This document shows positions 53,314 through 64,000 of a stretch of 64,000 bases of DNA, piece after piece (within the stretch, counting starts at the first letter, position 1; every line of letters begins with the position of its first letter). Source of the stretch: Conus ventricosus (taxonomy: Eukaryota > Mollusca > Gastropoda > Neogastropoda > Conidae); the NCBI GenBank assembly GCA_018398815.1, contig CM031610.1, positions 29,501,789-29,565,788 on the forward strand, given 5' to 3'. The position numbers and the translations under genes were made by a program. Under the pieces are notes generated by a model. That model made no database searches. It worked only from the letters and a program-made list of their open reading frames with translations, and was not told the DNA's origin.

Positions 53314-54270
53314 GAGGGGAGGGACACCATTCCCCAACACAACACTCCTCCCCCTCCTCCCCCCCCCCAACCTCCACCTTCACCTGCCCACCGACAACAA
53401 TCGCCCAGTAATGAGCCAGGAGAGTGACCAGACAAATAGTAATCAACGATGAGATGTGGGAGGGTGGGAGATGGAGGTGTGCATACGGGGTGGAGCGGAG
53501 GGGGAGGGAGTTGGGGGAGGGAGGGGGAGAGACGGCAGGGGAGATCAACAACTTATGTCTTTAAAAACTGTTTTTTTCCCCGGAGAGAAATTGGGTTATT
53601 CTAATTTGATTCACTGGTTTTTAGCCCCCATCCACATCTGTCCCGCTCCCTCGCCCACCTCCTTACATCTCTCCTTTCCTATCCTGCCATACTGTATCAA
53701 CGACAATACTGACAACAATGGTGGTGGTTTGAACAATACCGACGATGATGACGATGAGCATGATGTTGGTGGTGACTGGGTAAGTTTCCAGACTGGTCAT
53801 AACCTTCAAGGGTCCTATAGTTGCCAAATTCAGTTTTGTCATGAAAAAAAAGTATTGGTGGAAACGGTAACAAAATATATAAAAAGATAGTTTTTATGAA
53901 AATGATCTCGGCGGCAATACACGTCAGATCATTCTGTAATATTACATGATAAATTGTGTATTTGCTATTATGCTCATGTTGAATGTAAAATTTTTTAAAA
54001 AAAGGGGGGGTGGGGGGGAGGGATATTTGACCTTAAGGAATTTGCTTGGATTGAAATTTGAGCCCCGGATTTTTATTTACCCGGGGGGTGGGGGGGGGGG
54101 GGGTAGGATTTGGTGGGGGGTAGGAGTTGGGGGGTGGGAGGATGGTGATTTCATACGGTCATCCAGTAAATTGAATAAAAAGGCTTGTGCGATTTTCTCG
54201 TTCAAAATGGAGAGTGTGTGCTCAGTGATCAAGCAGTGTTCCGACTGAAAACACTGTACAAGCAAATATA

Positions 54271-54468
54271 CAAACAACAACCACTCCCACCTCCCCCTCC
54301 CCCCTTTCCACACACACACACGACGGACAACACTAATTACAATAGCTAAAATCCACCCAATCCCAAATTCCCCATCCCTCTTGCGTGATGGAAAAAAATA
54401 GAAACCACTAACAGATTGCTGAAGCTTTGGTGACAAACACGACACAAACAACAACCACCCCCCCCCCC

Positions 54469-54499
<31 letters not shown>

Positions 54500-54624
54500 C
54501 ACGACGGACAACACTAATTACAATAGCTAAAATCCACCCAATCCCAAATTCCCCATCCCTCTTGCGTGATGGAAAAAATAGAAACCACTAACAGATTGCT
54601 GAAGCTTTGGTGACAAACACGACA
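54271..54624. repeat. Tandem duplication of about 180 bp
   Basis: Unit 1 is 54271-54443 and unit 2 is 54445-54624. Each has CAAACAACAACCAC, a C-rich tract, (CA)n, CGACGGACAACACTAATTAC and a further 110 bases that differ by a single A. The C tract is expanded to about 29 C in unit 2. Confidence 0.92.
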
Positions 54625-55051
54625 GTCTGCCACGGTTACCAAGTTTTTCCTCGTGAGGTTTTACTGTCAACTCAACAGTAGCCTTTCATCGCCATGACAA
54701 CAGATGACAGAGAGAGAGAGAGAGAGAGAGATGACGACAGTGTCGTCGAATGCTGCTGTGGGCGTTGTTGGTGAGATGATAATTAGTGGTAGTGATGAGA
54801 CTGATGTAGTGTCGCTGTGGTTACTAACAAAAAGCCTCGCCCTCCAGGTCGCATACTAAGTACAAACAGCACGAGTGACACATTTCTAAACTGAAACTGA
54901 ATAGGTTAAAAAAAAAAATCGGTTATTGTTATTTTTGTAAAATCTAGATATCCAGTTACTGATAATCTTATAGCACTGTGTTTCGGTATAAAGATGTTTG
55001 GTAAAAAAACACACACACCAAAAAAAAAAAACCAACCCTTTCAGCTGCTCC

Positions 55052-55090
<39 letters not shown>

Positions 55091-55414
55091 CGTACGTTAA
55101 CGATTAGCATATGACTACTACCTACATTTTTGAGTTTTGATTCTATATCATGCATCCAGTTTCTTTTGCATTTTTTTTAACCTCTGCGTTAACTAAAATG
55201 TTCTTCGTTATGTAATTACTGTGGCTCTCGTCTGTCAAAGAGATTCATACTCATATACTGAATCCTTTTGTGTTATTTTTTTGTTTGTTGTTGCTGTCTT
55301 TATAGTTTTAAGTCTGCCTCTGGGTTTTAGTGACAAAGTTTATTATATATATGAAGAAAAAGAAACACCTGAAGGTGCTGGGGAGGACCCAGAGAAGCAC
55401 TGTCTTCACCTGCC

Positions 55415-56196
55415 TTGAACTGTTGAAGGAGTTTTCCAATGAATATATATATATATATTATGTGTGTGTGTGTGTGTGTGTGGATGTGTATGTGTGTGCG
55501 CGTGTGTGTGTGTGGTGTGTGTGCGTGCGCGCGCGCGTGTGTGTGGTGTGTGTGTGCTTGTGTGTATGTGTGTGTGTGTGTGGCGCGCGCTTTTGTTGAT
55601 CCAGCTATTATTTACAGCTAGCGTTCTAATGGAGATGGATATCATGGGCAGTAGGATATGTCCGTTTCGTTGAAAAAAGGAAAAATTCAAACCATCATGA
55701 TATATGAATTTATTTCTATTTTGTTTCGTGAACTATCAGAAATAATGAAGGAAAGAAGCAAAACTTGTTCGAGTATGATATTAAACGCAAACTACTTGTG
55801 ACTGCACGTAATCAAACAATAAAGATAAGTGAAGTGAGTGATCGGATCATATCAAGTGAACAACGTATAAAGCTTTTTTGTGATTAATGTAGCAAATCCA
55901 TGTCGGTGAGAAGTATGTGCATTCCTTAAAACCTCTTGTTTAGCATCATTTCGTAGAAAATTATGTCCATGAAAACATCTGGTGGTGAGTGATTATGTGT
56001 TTTTAAAAGAAAAATCAGTTTATAAAAAGAAAACGTTCTCTCTAGTGGAGATACATTGTGCCACACGCGTTTCAGCCTTTGCACACTTTTTCCTACTTGA
56101 TGTGTTGGTGTTGTGTTTTCGTGTGTACCTCATACCAATTTCATTAATTCTTTTAAAACTTTTACATCAATTTGGAAAACTCCTTCAACAGTTCAA
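55415..56196. repeat. Perfect 25-bp inverted repeat pair, arms 55415-55439 and 56172-56196
   Basis: The sequence starting TTGAACTGTTGAAGGAGTTT and ending TCCAA is present at 55415 and its exact complement at 56172. The arms are 732 bases apart, with (AT)n/(TG)n next to the left arm. Confidence 0.9.
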
Positions 56197-56257
56197 TGCC
56201 ATTAATTAATCGTAGTAGTTTGAGGTACATCGATAATTCTGAATGCTCACCGGATTT

Positions 56258-56312
<55 letters not shown>

Positions 56313-57109
56313 GCACACACACACACTTTTTTATTTTTTATTTTGTTTGTTTTCTTTGTTTTTAATGATGTGAAATATGAAAAGTTATTGGGGGGGGGGG
56401 GGGGGGGGATTCTGCTGTCATACAATTTGCTAGCAACACTGATGAGGGGCTTGGTGGTGGTGGTGGAGGGGATGGGGTGAGAATGAGCCATAGCGATGTT
56501 CATATGGAAGGGAGACAGGGTTATCGGGAGAAAGGCAAAGAGGACAGGTGATTCGTCTACACACTGAACACTAGTTTAAAATGGTATCTGTGTGCTTACG
56601 TAATTATTTGTAAATCGCGTGCCCTGGGAGTTCTAAGTCTCTTTCAAGCGCATGATACGGTTTTATGCGCTGGGGTACCACGAACACAACAAGGACAAAT
56701 GATTTTACTTGGCGGCTAGTGAGGAGAGCTTGGATAACGTCATCAGAACTGATAGAGAGCAGTTCTTGCTGTCGCCAGCGCTTGCAGCAGCTGTTCGTTA
56801 GCGCCGTTGTTTGCCGGCAGGCCATGTCATTGCTTATCGTGCCCCAATCAATCTCTTTCCTTTTGCTGCACGGATTGGCCGAGTTCCAGACAGCATGCGG
56901 CTGCCTGGAGCATGGACATTCTAACTACTTGTTTTCTTAATAATTTGTCATCACCGTCTGTGACGTGTGTGTGTGTGTGTGTGTGTATTTTTTTTTTTTT
57001 TTTTTGGATTGATTTAATTTAGAGTCTGTTCACAACGATGGTGATATTAGACTTTAAAAAAAAATAATAATAAAAAAAAAAAAAATAAATAAATAAAAAC
57101 CCACCTTAT

Positions 57110-57232
57110 ATACATGTGTGTTTGTGTGTAAGTGCGTTATATGAGAGTGTGTGAGCGCGAGTGTGCGTGTGCGTGCGTGCATGCATGCGCGCACCCGTGT
57201 GTATGTGAGAGTGAGAGAGAGAGAGACACAAA
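57110..57232. repeat. TG/GC-rich then (GA)n tract
   Basis: Imperfect TG and GTGC units followed by a short GA run, lying just past the 3' side of the 57.3-kb retrotransposon fragment. Confidence 0.85.
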
Positions 57233-57288
57233 TACATGAAAGTTTGCCTATTAAACGACCAAACAATAATTATAAACTGATAAATCAA

Positions 57289-57840
57289 TTACAGCAAATG
57301 AATAATAACAGAACTCGATATAGCCTTTGCTATATCAATCATTTTGGGGCTGTAAAGAATTTCATGTAAAGCCCCTAATGAAGCAATATCTATCTGTAGA
57401 ATATTATATAAAGATGTTAGAACTGGACATTCAAAAAGAATATGTTGAATAGATAATGGGAGACCACAAGCGCAATCTACATCCTTAGAAAATTTGGTTT
57501 TCCACGAGTTTAAACGCATTTTATAATTATACTGGACAACGATCTTTGACATAATAACGCTTTTCGTTTTTGCAGGAAGTTTTTCATTGTTCATACAATT
57601 TTCTAATAGACAACTGATTTCATGTTTATCCAATTTTAATTTACTATCTGGATTTTTTCTAAGAGCACCCTCTTTTGCTAATTTATCAGCTTATTTCATT
57701 TCCATAGATACCACAATGGGATGGGATCCAGCAAAACTCTACAAAAGTTCCTTTCGCCATAACGGAATGTATCATAAATTTTATATCAAAAATTAGGTCT
57801 TTCCTTACATGAAATTATACTGATGATTTATTTAGAAATG
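57289..57840 (-). pseudogene. Non-LTR retrotransposon RNase H C-terminal half plus zinc knuckle, 3' portion of a 5'-inverted copy
   Basis: On the minus strand from about 57840: RKDLIFDIKFMIHS, then VEFCWIPSHCGIYGNE, then ADKLAKEGALR and a C-terminal CACGLPLSIQHILFEC cluster (C-x-C-x7-H-x4-C). A one-base frameshift separates the GNE and ADKLA blocks near 57688-57700, and the frame closes with a stop near 57289. The matching N-terminal half of RNase H lies next to it on the opposite strand (57850-58228). Confidence 0.8.
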
Positions 57841-57849
57841 TGACATCGA

Positions 57850-58227
57850 TATTACATCCATTTCAAAACCTCCAACTATGCCCACGGTTCCTCAATGGGA
57901 GCATATTTCTCCAAATTTTGATATAGATTACACTACTTTAAAAAAAAGAAGATAATATCAATTTGATATCAATAGAAGCAAAAGAACATCTTGAAAACAC
58001 ATATCCACATCATCTTAAAATCTACACGGATGGTTCAGTTTTAGAATCTTATACAGGAGCTGGATTTGTAATTCCCGATTTAAAAGTAAAGAAATCATTT
58101 TGTTTAGGAAGGAACTTTTCAGTTTTCACTGCTGAACTATACGCAATCCTTATGGCCTTATCTTGGATATCTGATCTTAATGTGGCAATTTACAGCATTT
58201 TAATCTGTGTTGACTCTAAATCTGTAC

Positions 58228-58228
<1 letters not shown>
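57850..58228 (+). pseudogene. Non-LTR retrotransposon RNase H N-terminal half, inverted 5' portion
   Basis: On the plus strand: a linker ending in [19 protein letters not shown], a frame break with TAA near 57951, then [33 protein letters not shown] and CVDSKSVL. The three acidic residues of RNase H (Asp in YTDGS, Glu in TAELY, Asp in VDSKS) are all visible. Coding stops abruptly at a (TG)n tract that starts at about 58229. It faces the 57289-57840 fragment head to head, so the two read as one element with its 5' part flipped. Confidence 0.8.
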
Positions 58229-58283
<55 letters not shown>

Positions 58284-58312
58284 CGCGCGCGTGTGCGCGC
58301 GTGCGTGTGTGT

Positions 58313-58363
<51 letters not shown>

Positions 58364-58406
58364 TGCATGCGTGCGTGCGTGCGCGCGTGCGTGTGTGTGT
58401 GTGTGC
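58229..58406. repeat. (TG)n-(GC)n-(TG)n at the outer edge of the inverted retrotransposon piece
   Basis: TG to 58274, alternating GC to about 58305, TG to 58360, then TGCG units and TG. Confidence 0.95.
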
Positions 58407-59295
58407 AGAGGGTACGGGTGGGATTATTGAATTGCCTTTCGCTGTTATCATCTTCGTGGTCGTTGTCGTTTTTCTTGAACGCGCTGGTGAACCAGCGAAA
58501 GAAAGATCACAGTTCTGACCAGTTTTTCGGGTTAGTAAAGCTTGAAAGAGGCAGAACAGAGTTCTGTGTTCCCGCTGCGTCTCGGCAGTCTTACCATTCA
58601 CGAGGAATGTCATCGCTGGTGTTCATGATATGGTTCTAGAGCCAAGTCGACGAGAATTTAACCTGTACTTTCTCGCAATTTTGTTCTTGATTTGTGTGCG
58701 TGTGTGTGTCTAACAGCTACCATTTTATATTGATGAAAAAAAAGTCTGGCAATGAGAGCCAACATGTGGTACATCTTTAAAACATCGACAGCATCCTTTC
58801 ACCTCCTTAGAGAGAAAGAAATTGTATTCCAGAGGAGGACGGGGAAAAAAGAAAAAGGAAAAAGAAAAAAACAACCAAACCCAGTTCGAGGGATGTCCGT
58901 ATGCTATATCTTCGGCATTTTTGGTTTGTCGATTTTATTTTGTACTGTTTTCTTTCGAGAGGTGAAACGTGTATCTTCCAAATTTGATTAGATTGGACTT
59001 AGTGATACAAAGCGAGGATACTACCATCCATAAGTATAAACACAGTCAAGTGTGGCGAGCTCGAATCACGCTAGCGCCCATTATAAGAATTGCCATTTTC
59101 ACTGCCCTTCGCAATGTGTTGTCGTTCTGGTGTTGTGGTGTAGTGTAAGATACTGTCCCCTTCCTGCACTCTCATTGGCTGGTTAGCCCCGTCTTGGCAT
59201 GATCACGGGGGAGGAGGGGGGGGGGGGGGGGTCCTGGACATTAAACTTCTGACAAAACAAATGAAACGTGCTGTTTGATTTACATCTTTAGATGA

Positions 59296-59328
<33 letters not shown>

Positions 59329-59471
59329 ACACACACACCACACACAACACACACACACACACACGCGCACACGCACACGTGCATATATGTACGCACGCTC
59401 ACACGCACGCACATACACACACACACGCGCGCACGCGCACGTACGCACACGTACGCATGTACGCACGCACG

Positions 59472-59551
<80 letters not shown>

Positions 59552-59918
59552 ACACACATTACAGAGAACCTAAAAATCGAATGAAATGAAAATTAACAGA
59601 AAAATGATTCTACAAAGTATAACGGTGCCACAGATAATGTATTTAGGAGGCATATTAGAGAATAGACAATGCAAAATGGAAGACGCGTGTACGCTCTGGA
59701 CAGTGTGTCAACTGTCACCCACTACTTAGGCTTCAGCTTAAAACAGAAACACTGGAGTGTTATACTTTGTAACAAGAGTAAGTTTTCCAGAATTAAGACA
59801 GGCGAATGGCCCACAAACGAAAAAAAAAATGATGCGATGGACGACAGCAAAGGAAGATTTTAAGTTTAGAAGAAAATTAGAGGCAGAGTGATCAATGAGG
59901 AAAAAAAAAAAAAAAGGT

Positions 59919-59951
<33 letters not shown>

Positions 59952-60146
59952 GGGAGAGAAATTACCAGCACAGAATATCCAGAGGATTGGAATACCATTC
60001 ATGCTGAAAGCGCACCCGCACCTCTCTCATCTCCCCTACCACTACTGCCCACCCATCCCATCTCCCCATCTCTCCCATCTCCTGTTTGTGGATGAAAGGG
60101 GTGTGATGGATATGTGTGGGGATCGAAGAGGGGGGGGGGGGGGGCT

Positions 60147-60291
60147 ACAGGGCCACCTTTACAGGAGATGAAGAGAGAGGAGAGAGAGAGAGAGAGAGAG
60201 AGGGGGAGAGAGAGAGGGAGGGAGGGGGGAGGAGAGGGAGAGAGGGCTTGGATGGATGGGAGGGGAGGGACAGTCACAGGGCCACCTTTAC

Positions 60292-60348
<57 letters not shown>

Positions 60349-60360
60349 GGGGGGGGGGGG
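60147..60360. repeat. Duplicated ACAGGGCCACCTTTACAGGA motif within (GA)n and poly-G
   Basis: The 22-bp motif occurs at 60147 and 60276, each followed by a (GA)n tract. Runs of 12 or more G flank the region on both sides (60130-60144 and 60349-60360). Confidence 0.85.
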
Positions 60361-61020
60361 GAACAGTGCAAATTGTAAGTAAACAGAGGAGGAAAAGGCG
60401 TCGATGACAAATTTTGTTTTTTGTTCTATATATTCCCAATAGTTTGCATTACGTGTGAATGAAAAATAATCAGCGTTGCCATTGCTGGACTGCATTCTTA
60501 TGTAATGATCGTCTCTGAAACTATGACTTTAATTTTTTTTGGTTTCGATCTTCTTCTTTTTTCCTCTCTGTTCTTTTGTATCTTTTATTCCTTTTTTCGC
60601 TTCCTGTAGCACATGACATCAGCTATCTCGGTTAATTTAAGGGGAGAAAATACAAGCTTCTATTTCTGTAATAGAACTGTACAATTAGTTCGTGTTTGGT
60701 CGACTCTTTGACTTTCAGATCCTGGTACAGATATGACGTTTTAACACGTTGATGAAACTGACACTTTTTGATGACGTCATGTTACTGTTCTCTCCATTGA
60801 TCGCTTGCATTTTCGTGCAGTATTTTAGGAAAGCGATCAATGCTTATGGCTCTGTCTTGAACATTAAAAAGCCGTGTTTCTATTCAAATCAATGTCAAGC
60901 TTCAGCCCCCCCCCCCCCCCCCCCCCCCCACCCACGCACACACACACACCACCACCACCACCCTCGTGTTTTTAATCCCTTCTCGCACAGCCCCACTTTT
61001 CCCCATCCCCCTCTTTTCCA

Positions 61021-61138
61021 CCCGACAAACAAACAAGAAAACAAAGGAAGGAAGGAAGAAAAGAAAAGGGAAGGAAAGGAAATTAAAAAGAAAGAAGGAA
61101 AGGAAAAGGAAGGAAGGAAGGAAGGACTGCTTTTTTCC

Positions 61139-61170
<32 letters not shown>

Positions 61171-61560
61171 CGTTCCGTTTGACGTTTGCTGTTATCTCAC
61201 ATGAGCTAACTGGGCCGAACCAGGGTTTGGCAATACTTTGGACTTCCACAGAATACCAGGCCACAGTCTGTTTTTTTTTCTTTTCTTTTTTTTTTTCATG
61301 TGGTAGCCTCAGCGACGACAATCCTGGCGGCCACAGAGAGCAATCAGTACCAGGGTCGTCCTGAGGCGACCCACCGGAGGTGCTGCTGGGTTACTTCAGG
61401 GTGTGACTGTTCCCCATTTTTCTTTCTTTTTTTCTTCTTTCCTTCCTTTCTTCCTTTTCCTTTCCTTCCTTCTTTCTTTTTAAAAAAAAATTCCTTTCCT
61501 TCCTTTTTCTTTTCTTCCTTCCTTCCTTTGTTTTCTTGCTTGTTTGTTTGTTTGTTTCTT
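61021..61560. repeat. Long imperfect inverted repeat, about 110-bp arms
   Basis: The purine-rich left arm (61021-61128: CAAACAAACAAGAAAACAAA, then GGAA/GGAAA repeats) is complemented by the right arm (61438-61556: TTCC/TTTCC repeats, then TTTGTTTTCTTGCTTGTTTG) in reverse order, including the AATTAAAAAG centre of the arm. The spacer is about 310 bases, holds a (GA)n run and shows no coding that I recognise. Confidence 0.8.
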
Positions 61561-61854
61561 TCTTTCTTTCTTTCTTTCTTTTGTAGCAAGGATTAATTGA
61601 CCCAACGTTTGGCTGTGCATTTGACGGTAGATCCTGAGGTGCCAGTGGATCAGATATTCAGATTATTATATACTCACAACACTGTGAGAAATGTCACAGT
61701 ATGATTATTCGTTGTGATCGAGGCTCAATGATTTCTTTTTTGGAGGGAAGAAAACAATATAAAAAAAACACCCAAAAAACATGCGGGTCGTACATTCTAG
61801 GAATGCTGAAACACTGAAGACAAGACACTCTCACTCTCTGTCTCTGTCTCTCGG

Positions 61855-61949
<95 letters not shown>

Positions 61950-62463
61950 ATGTGTGTGTGGGGGTGTGTTTGTGCTCGCACGCGCCCGCGTGCACGTGAG
62001 CACCTGTGTGTGTTTCCAAACGTAACCCACTAAAAAAAAAAAAAAGGTTGGATCTTCGTCTTGCTTGTAGGGCCGATACAGTAATTCAAATGTTATTCTT
62101 TAGGTACACTACTAACGAAATGGCAGAGCTGAAAGAGGAGGGGTGGGGGGTGTATTAGGGAGGGAGGGGATCTGTAGAGGCGTTGCGGACGTATAGTTTC
62201 ATGGCTGGCACACGGAACATCGTTTGGTTTCCCCCTTTCGTCTCCATTTTTCTTCTTGTTTTCTTCTTGTTGTTGACACCATCCAAGCCTTAAGATTCAC
62301 ATTTTGTTGATTCCAAACTGACCCACGAGGGCACATGGAGAGAACAAAGCGGAAAAAAAAAGTTGTATCACCAGAAGATTTACACAATAGGCTAACATGA
62401 GTAGTGAAAGTAAATATGAAATGAGGCAGGGAGTAAACAATAAACAAGAAATAAGTAGAGTAA

Positions 62464-62491
62464 CTCTTGCTCCCTCTTGTGGGAGCAAGAG
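62464..62491. repeat. Perfect 11-bp inverted repeat with 6-base loop
   Basis: CTCTTGCTCCC and GGGAGCAAGAG face each other around TCTTGT. It lies just outside the proposed LTR edge. Confidence 0.85.
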
Positions 62492-62508
62492 GTACCCTAC
62501 TTATTGAT

Positions 62509-62695
62509 TGTTTTTGAGTAGTGAAACTGTGTGGTATGCCGCACACTCAATGAGGCAAAGGCGGTGCTTGGTTCCAAAGATATGGATTTTATTTACTAGG
62601 CACTTGTGGATACAGAGGCGGTCGCCGCCATCATGCCGAGCCGAAGCTGGTATACCGTTCCGGTACGGTCCTTGCTTAAAATAGCACACACAACA
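62509..62695 (-). repeat. Candidate 3' LTR of the Ty3/gypsy element
   Basis: The minus strand shows a polypurine tract (A9G5 followed by AGA, about 62696-62711), then TGTTG at 62695-62691, the usual start of an LTR. AATAAA in the sense orientation (complement near 62586-62592) fits an LTR poly(A) signal. The far edge is taken as 62509, where the plus strand reads TGTTTTTGAG, giving a short LTR of about 187 bases. The other LTR is outside the window, so the boundary is provisional. Confidence 0.55.
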
Positions 62696-62917
62696 TCTCC
62701 CCCTTTTTTTTTAAAGGCGGGAAAGTTATCTGTTTTACTGTTAAAGGTTCCTTGTCTGACGAAAAATCTTAATTTCTTTTCCATTATCAAATCAGTCTTC
62801 CAGTCATAGAAAAGTGTTCTTAGTTACGAAATTGTGATGCAAGATTAATTGAATCTTTGTAAACTTTAATTTATGTCATGACTAGAACCGGTAAGAGTGT
62901 CTGACTAGATGTAAATC

Positions 62918-63045
62918 ATTGCACCAGGTCTTTCACCAGTGTCTATTTGTTTCTGCCTTTCGTGGCACCAGGTCTTTCACCAGTGTCTATTTGTTTCTGC
63001 CTTTCGTGGCACCAGGTCTTTCACTAGTGTCTCTTTTTGTTTTCA
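62918..63045. repeat. 44-bp tandem repeat, about 2.8 copies, between integrase stop and polypurine tract
   Basis: The unit, beginning GCACCAGGTCTTTCACCAGT and ending CTGCCTTTCGTG, is repeated twice almost exactly, with a third, diverged partial copy. It lies in the 3' untranslated part of the gypsy element. Confidence 0.85.
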
Positions 63046-64000
63046 CAAGTGTTGGATGAGGCGCTGTGGCTTCTTGTGGGCCTGTGCGGATCTTCTGGGT
63101 AAGGGTTGAAGTCCCTCTGGGGATGTAGGCGTTCCTCTGGCACCCGTCTGGTGTTGGAGTAAGGGGCTGTGGCCAGGGGATGTCTCTCCGGATGTGGTCC
63201 CATCTTCTGGAAGTTGGGTAGGAGGCACCTCTCTTCCAGGATGCGGGTTGACCTGTAGAGGGGGTATACGTGCTGGGCTGGACAGGTCTGCTGGCTGGTG
63301 GAGCTTCCTGGCCATCTGACGGTTTTTGCGTAGGAGGCCACCGTCAGATGTTTCGATAACCACGGATCTTGGAGCCTCATGGCGTTGGATGACTGTGCCT
63401 TCTTTCTTCAGGTCAGGAATCCAGACTGCATCAGCAGGTGACAGGTTTTCTGGGGTGACGACTGTGTGTCTTCTGTCGTAGTCGGTTGTCATCTTCTCAC
63501 GGTAGTCCTCCCGCTTCTTCACCATCAGGAAATCGGGGGTCTGGGGCAAGAGGAGGTTGGGATGGCATGGACTCTGGTTTTGAGTCTGCGTCCCATGCTT
63601 AACTGGGCAGGGGAAAAAACCATTGGGTAATGGGGTATTCCTATACATCAGGAGGCCAAGGTACTCATCATTGGTTTTGTTGATGAGACCTTTGATGGTT
63701 TGAACGGCACGTTCAACCTCTCCATTGGACTGGGGATAGTGGGGTGATGATGTGACGTGGTCGAATCCCCATGACTGTGCAAAGGACTTGAAGTCTTCTG
63801 CAGTGAACTGCGGCCCGTTGTCTGTCACGACAATGTCTGGGATGCCGTGGCGACTGAAGATCTTTTTCATTCTTGCTATTGTTTCTGCTGTTGTGACTCT
63901 ACTGGAAACCAGGGCCATTTGACTCTGGAGTAGTAGTCAATGGCAAGCAGGAAGAGCTTGCCGTTGTACTTGAACAAATCTGCAGCAATCCTGGACCAAG
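63043..64000 (-). pseudogene. Ty3/gypsy integrase C-terminal part, frameshifted, runs off the window
   Basis: Minus-strand coding for the end of a gypsy-type polyprotein. At the window edge another frame carries ADLFKYNGKLFLLAIDYYSR, with the first catalytic Asp of the integrase core. The main frame from 63918 carries the second Asp in VVTDNGPQF and the Glu in SNGEVER, 35 residues apart (DD35E). The frame changes near 63917-63925. A second disturbance spans about 63545-63615: the family's MGRRLK block is in another frame there, near a T6C4 run, and the original frame returns at LMVKKREDY. The tail holds a Trp-Ile-Pro-Asp-Leu beta-barrel-like segment and a Pro-rich end, with the stop near 63043. 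The function would be joining element DNA into the host chromosome; this copy is disabled. Confidence 0.88.

Larger units (their letters stand above)
53312..57280. other. Stretch without recognisable gene
   Basis: Contains G-rich runs at 54004-54140, the tandem duplication at 54271, (TG)n at 55055-55088, (AT)n/(TG)n/(GC)n at 55443-55590, (CA)n at 56262-56326, poly-G at 56391-56408, poly-T near 56989-57005 and an A/T-rich run at 57055-57098. Confidence 0.5.
58410..62460. other. Stretch without recognisable gene, rich in simple repeats
   Basis: Poly-G at 59216-59231 and 59919-59950; CA with CACG units at 59298-59560; (GA)n at 60178-60200 and 60296-60334; poly-C at 60907-60929; the inverted repeat at 61021-61560; (CT)n of about 90 bases at 61856-61945. 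No frame resembles a known family. Confidence 0.5.

Overview
Eukaryotic nuclear DNA from an animal. The evidence is an intron-bearing dual-specificity phosphatase gene, a second intronless phosphatase gene, tRNA-derived SINEs, a Tc1-type transposon, non-LTR retrotransposon fragments, a THAP-domain element, a Ty3/gypsy end and a very heavy load of (CA)n, (CT)n and homopolymer tracts. There are no operons or bacterial signals. A marine mollusc or other lophotrochozoan fits this mix, but that is inference and nothing in the sequence names the species.

Layout. 1-8.6 kb: no recognisable gene; (CTT)n, (TG)n/(TGCG)n and a homopolymer-rich stretch near 1.1-2.2 kb. 8.7-9.5 kb: DUSP gene A, one uninterrupted reading frame, plus strand. 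9.5-22 kb: simple repeats, two tRNA-derived SINEs (12.6 and 15.7-16.0 kb), a homopolymer-rich noisy stretch (13-15.7 kb), and a 43-bp minisatellite of 13 copies (19.1-19.7 kb). 22.07-24.23 kb: DUSP gene B, two coding exons around a 1.58-kb intron. 24.2-33.3 kb: no recognisable gene. 33.37-34.56 kb: a 1.2-kb fold-back element flanked by TTAA and carrying half a THAP zinc finger. 34.6-51 kb: simple repeats, small duplications, a second copy of the 12.6-kb SINE, and candidate 3' tails of retroposons. 51.1-53.3 kb: a decayed Tc1 transposon sitting inside the RNase H region of a non-LTR retrotransposon. 57.3-58.2 kb: a second non-LTR fragment whose 5' part is inverted relative to its 3' part. 62.5-64 kb: the 3' end of a Ty3/gypsy element (frameshifted integrase, polypurine tract, candidate LTR) running off the window on the minus strand.

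The only likely functional genes are the two phosphatases, about 13 kb apart on the same strand. Both belong to the atypical DUSP14/18/21-like group. Gene B has all the catalytic residues. Gene A has asparagine where the signature histidine should be. The mobile elements seen are decayed copies. I found no convincing undescribed multi-gene system. The most informative structures are the nested Tc1 insertion, the THAP fold-back element, the 5'-inverted retrotransposon copy and the minisatellite with variant copies five units apart.
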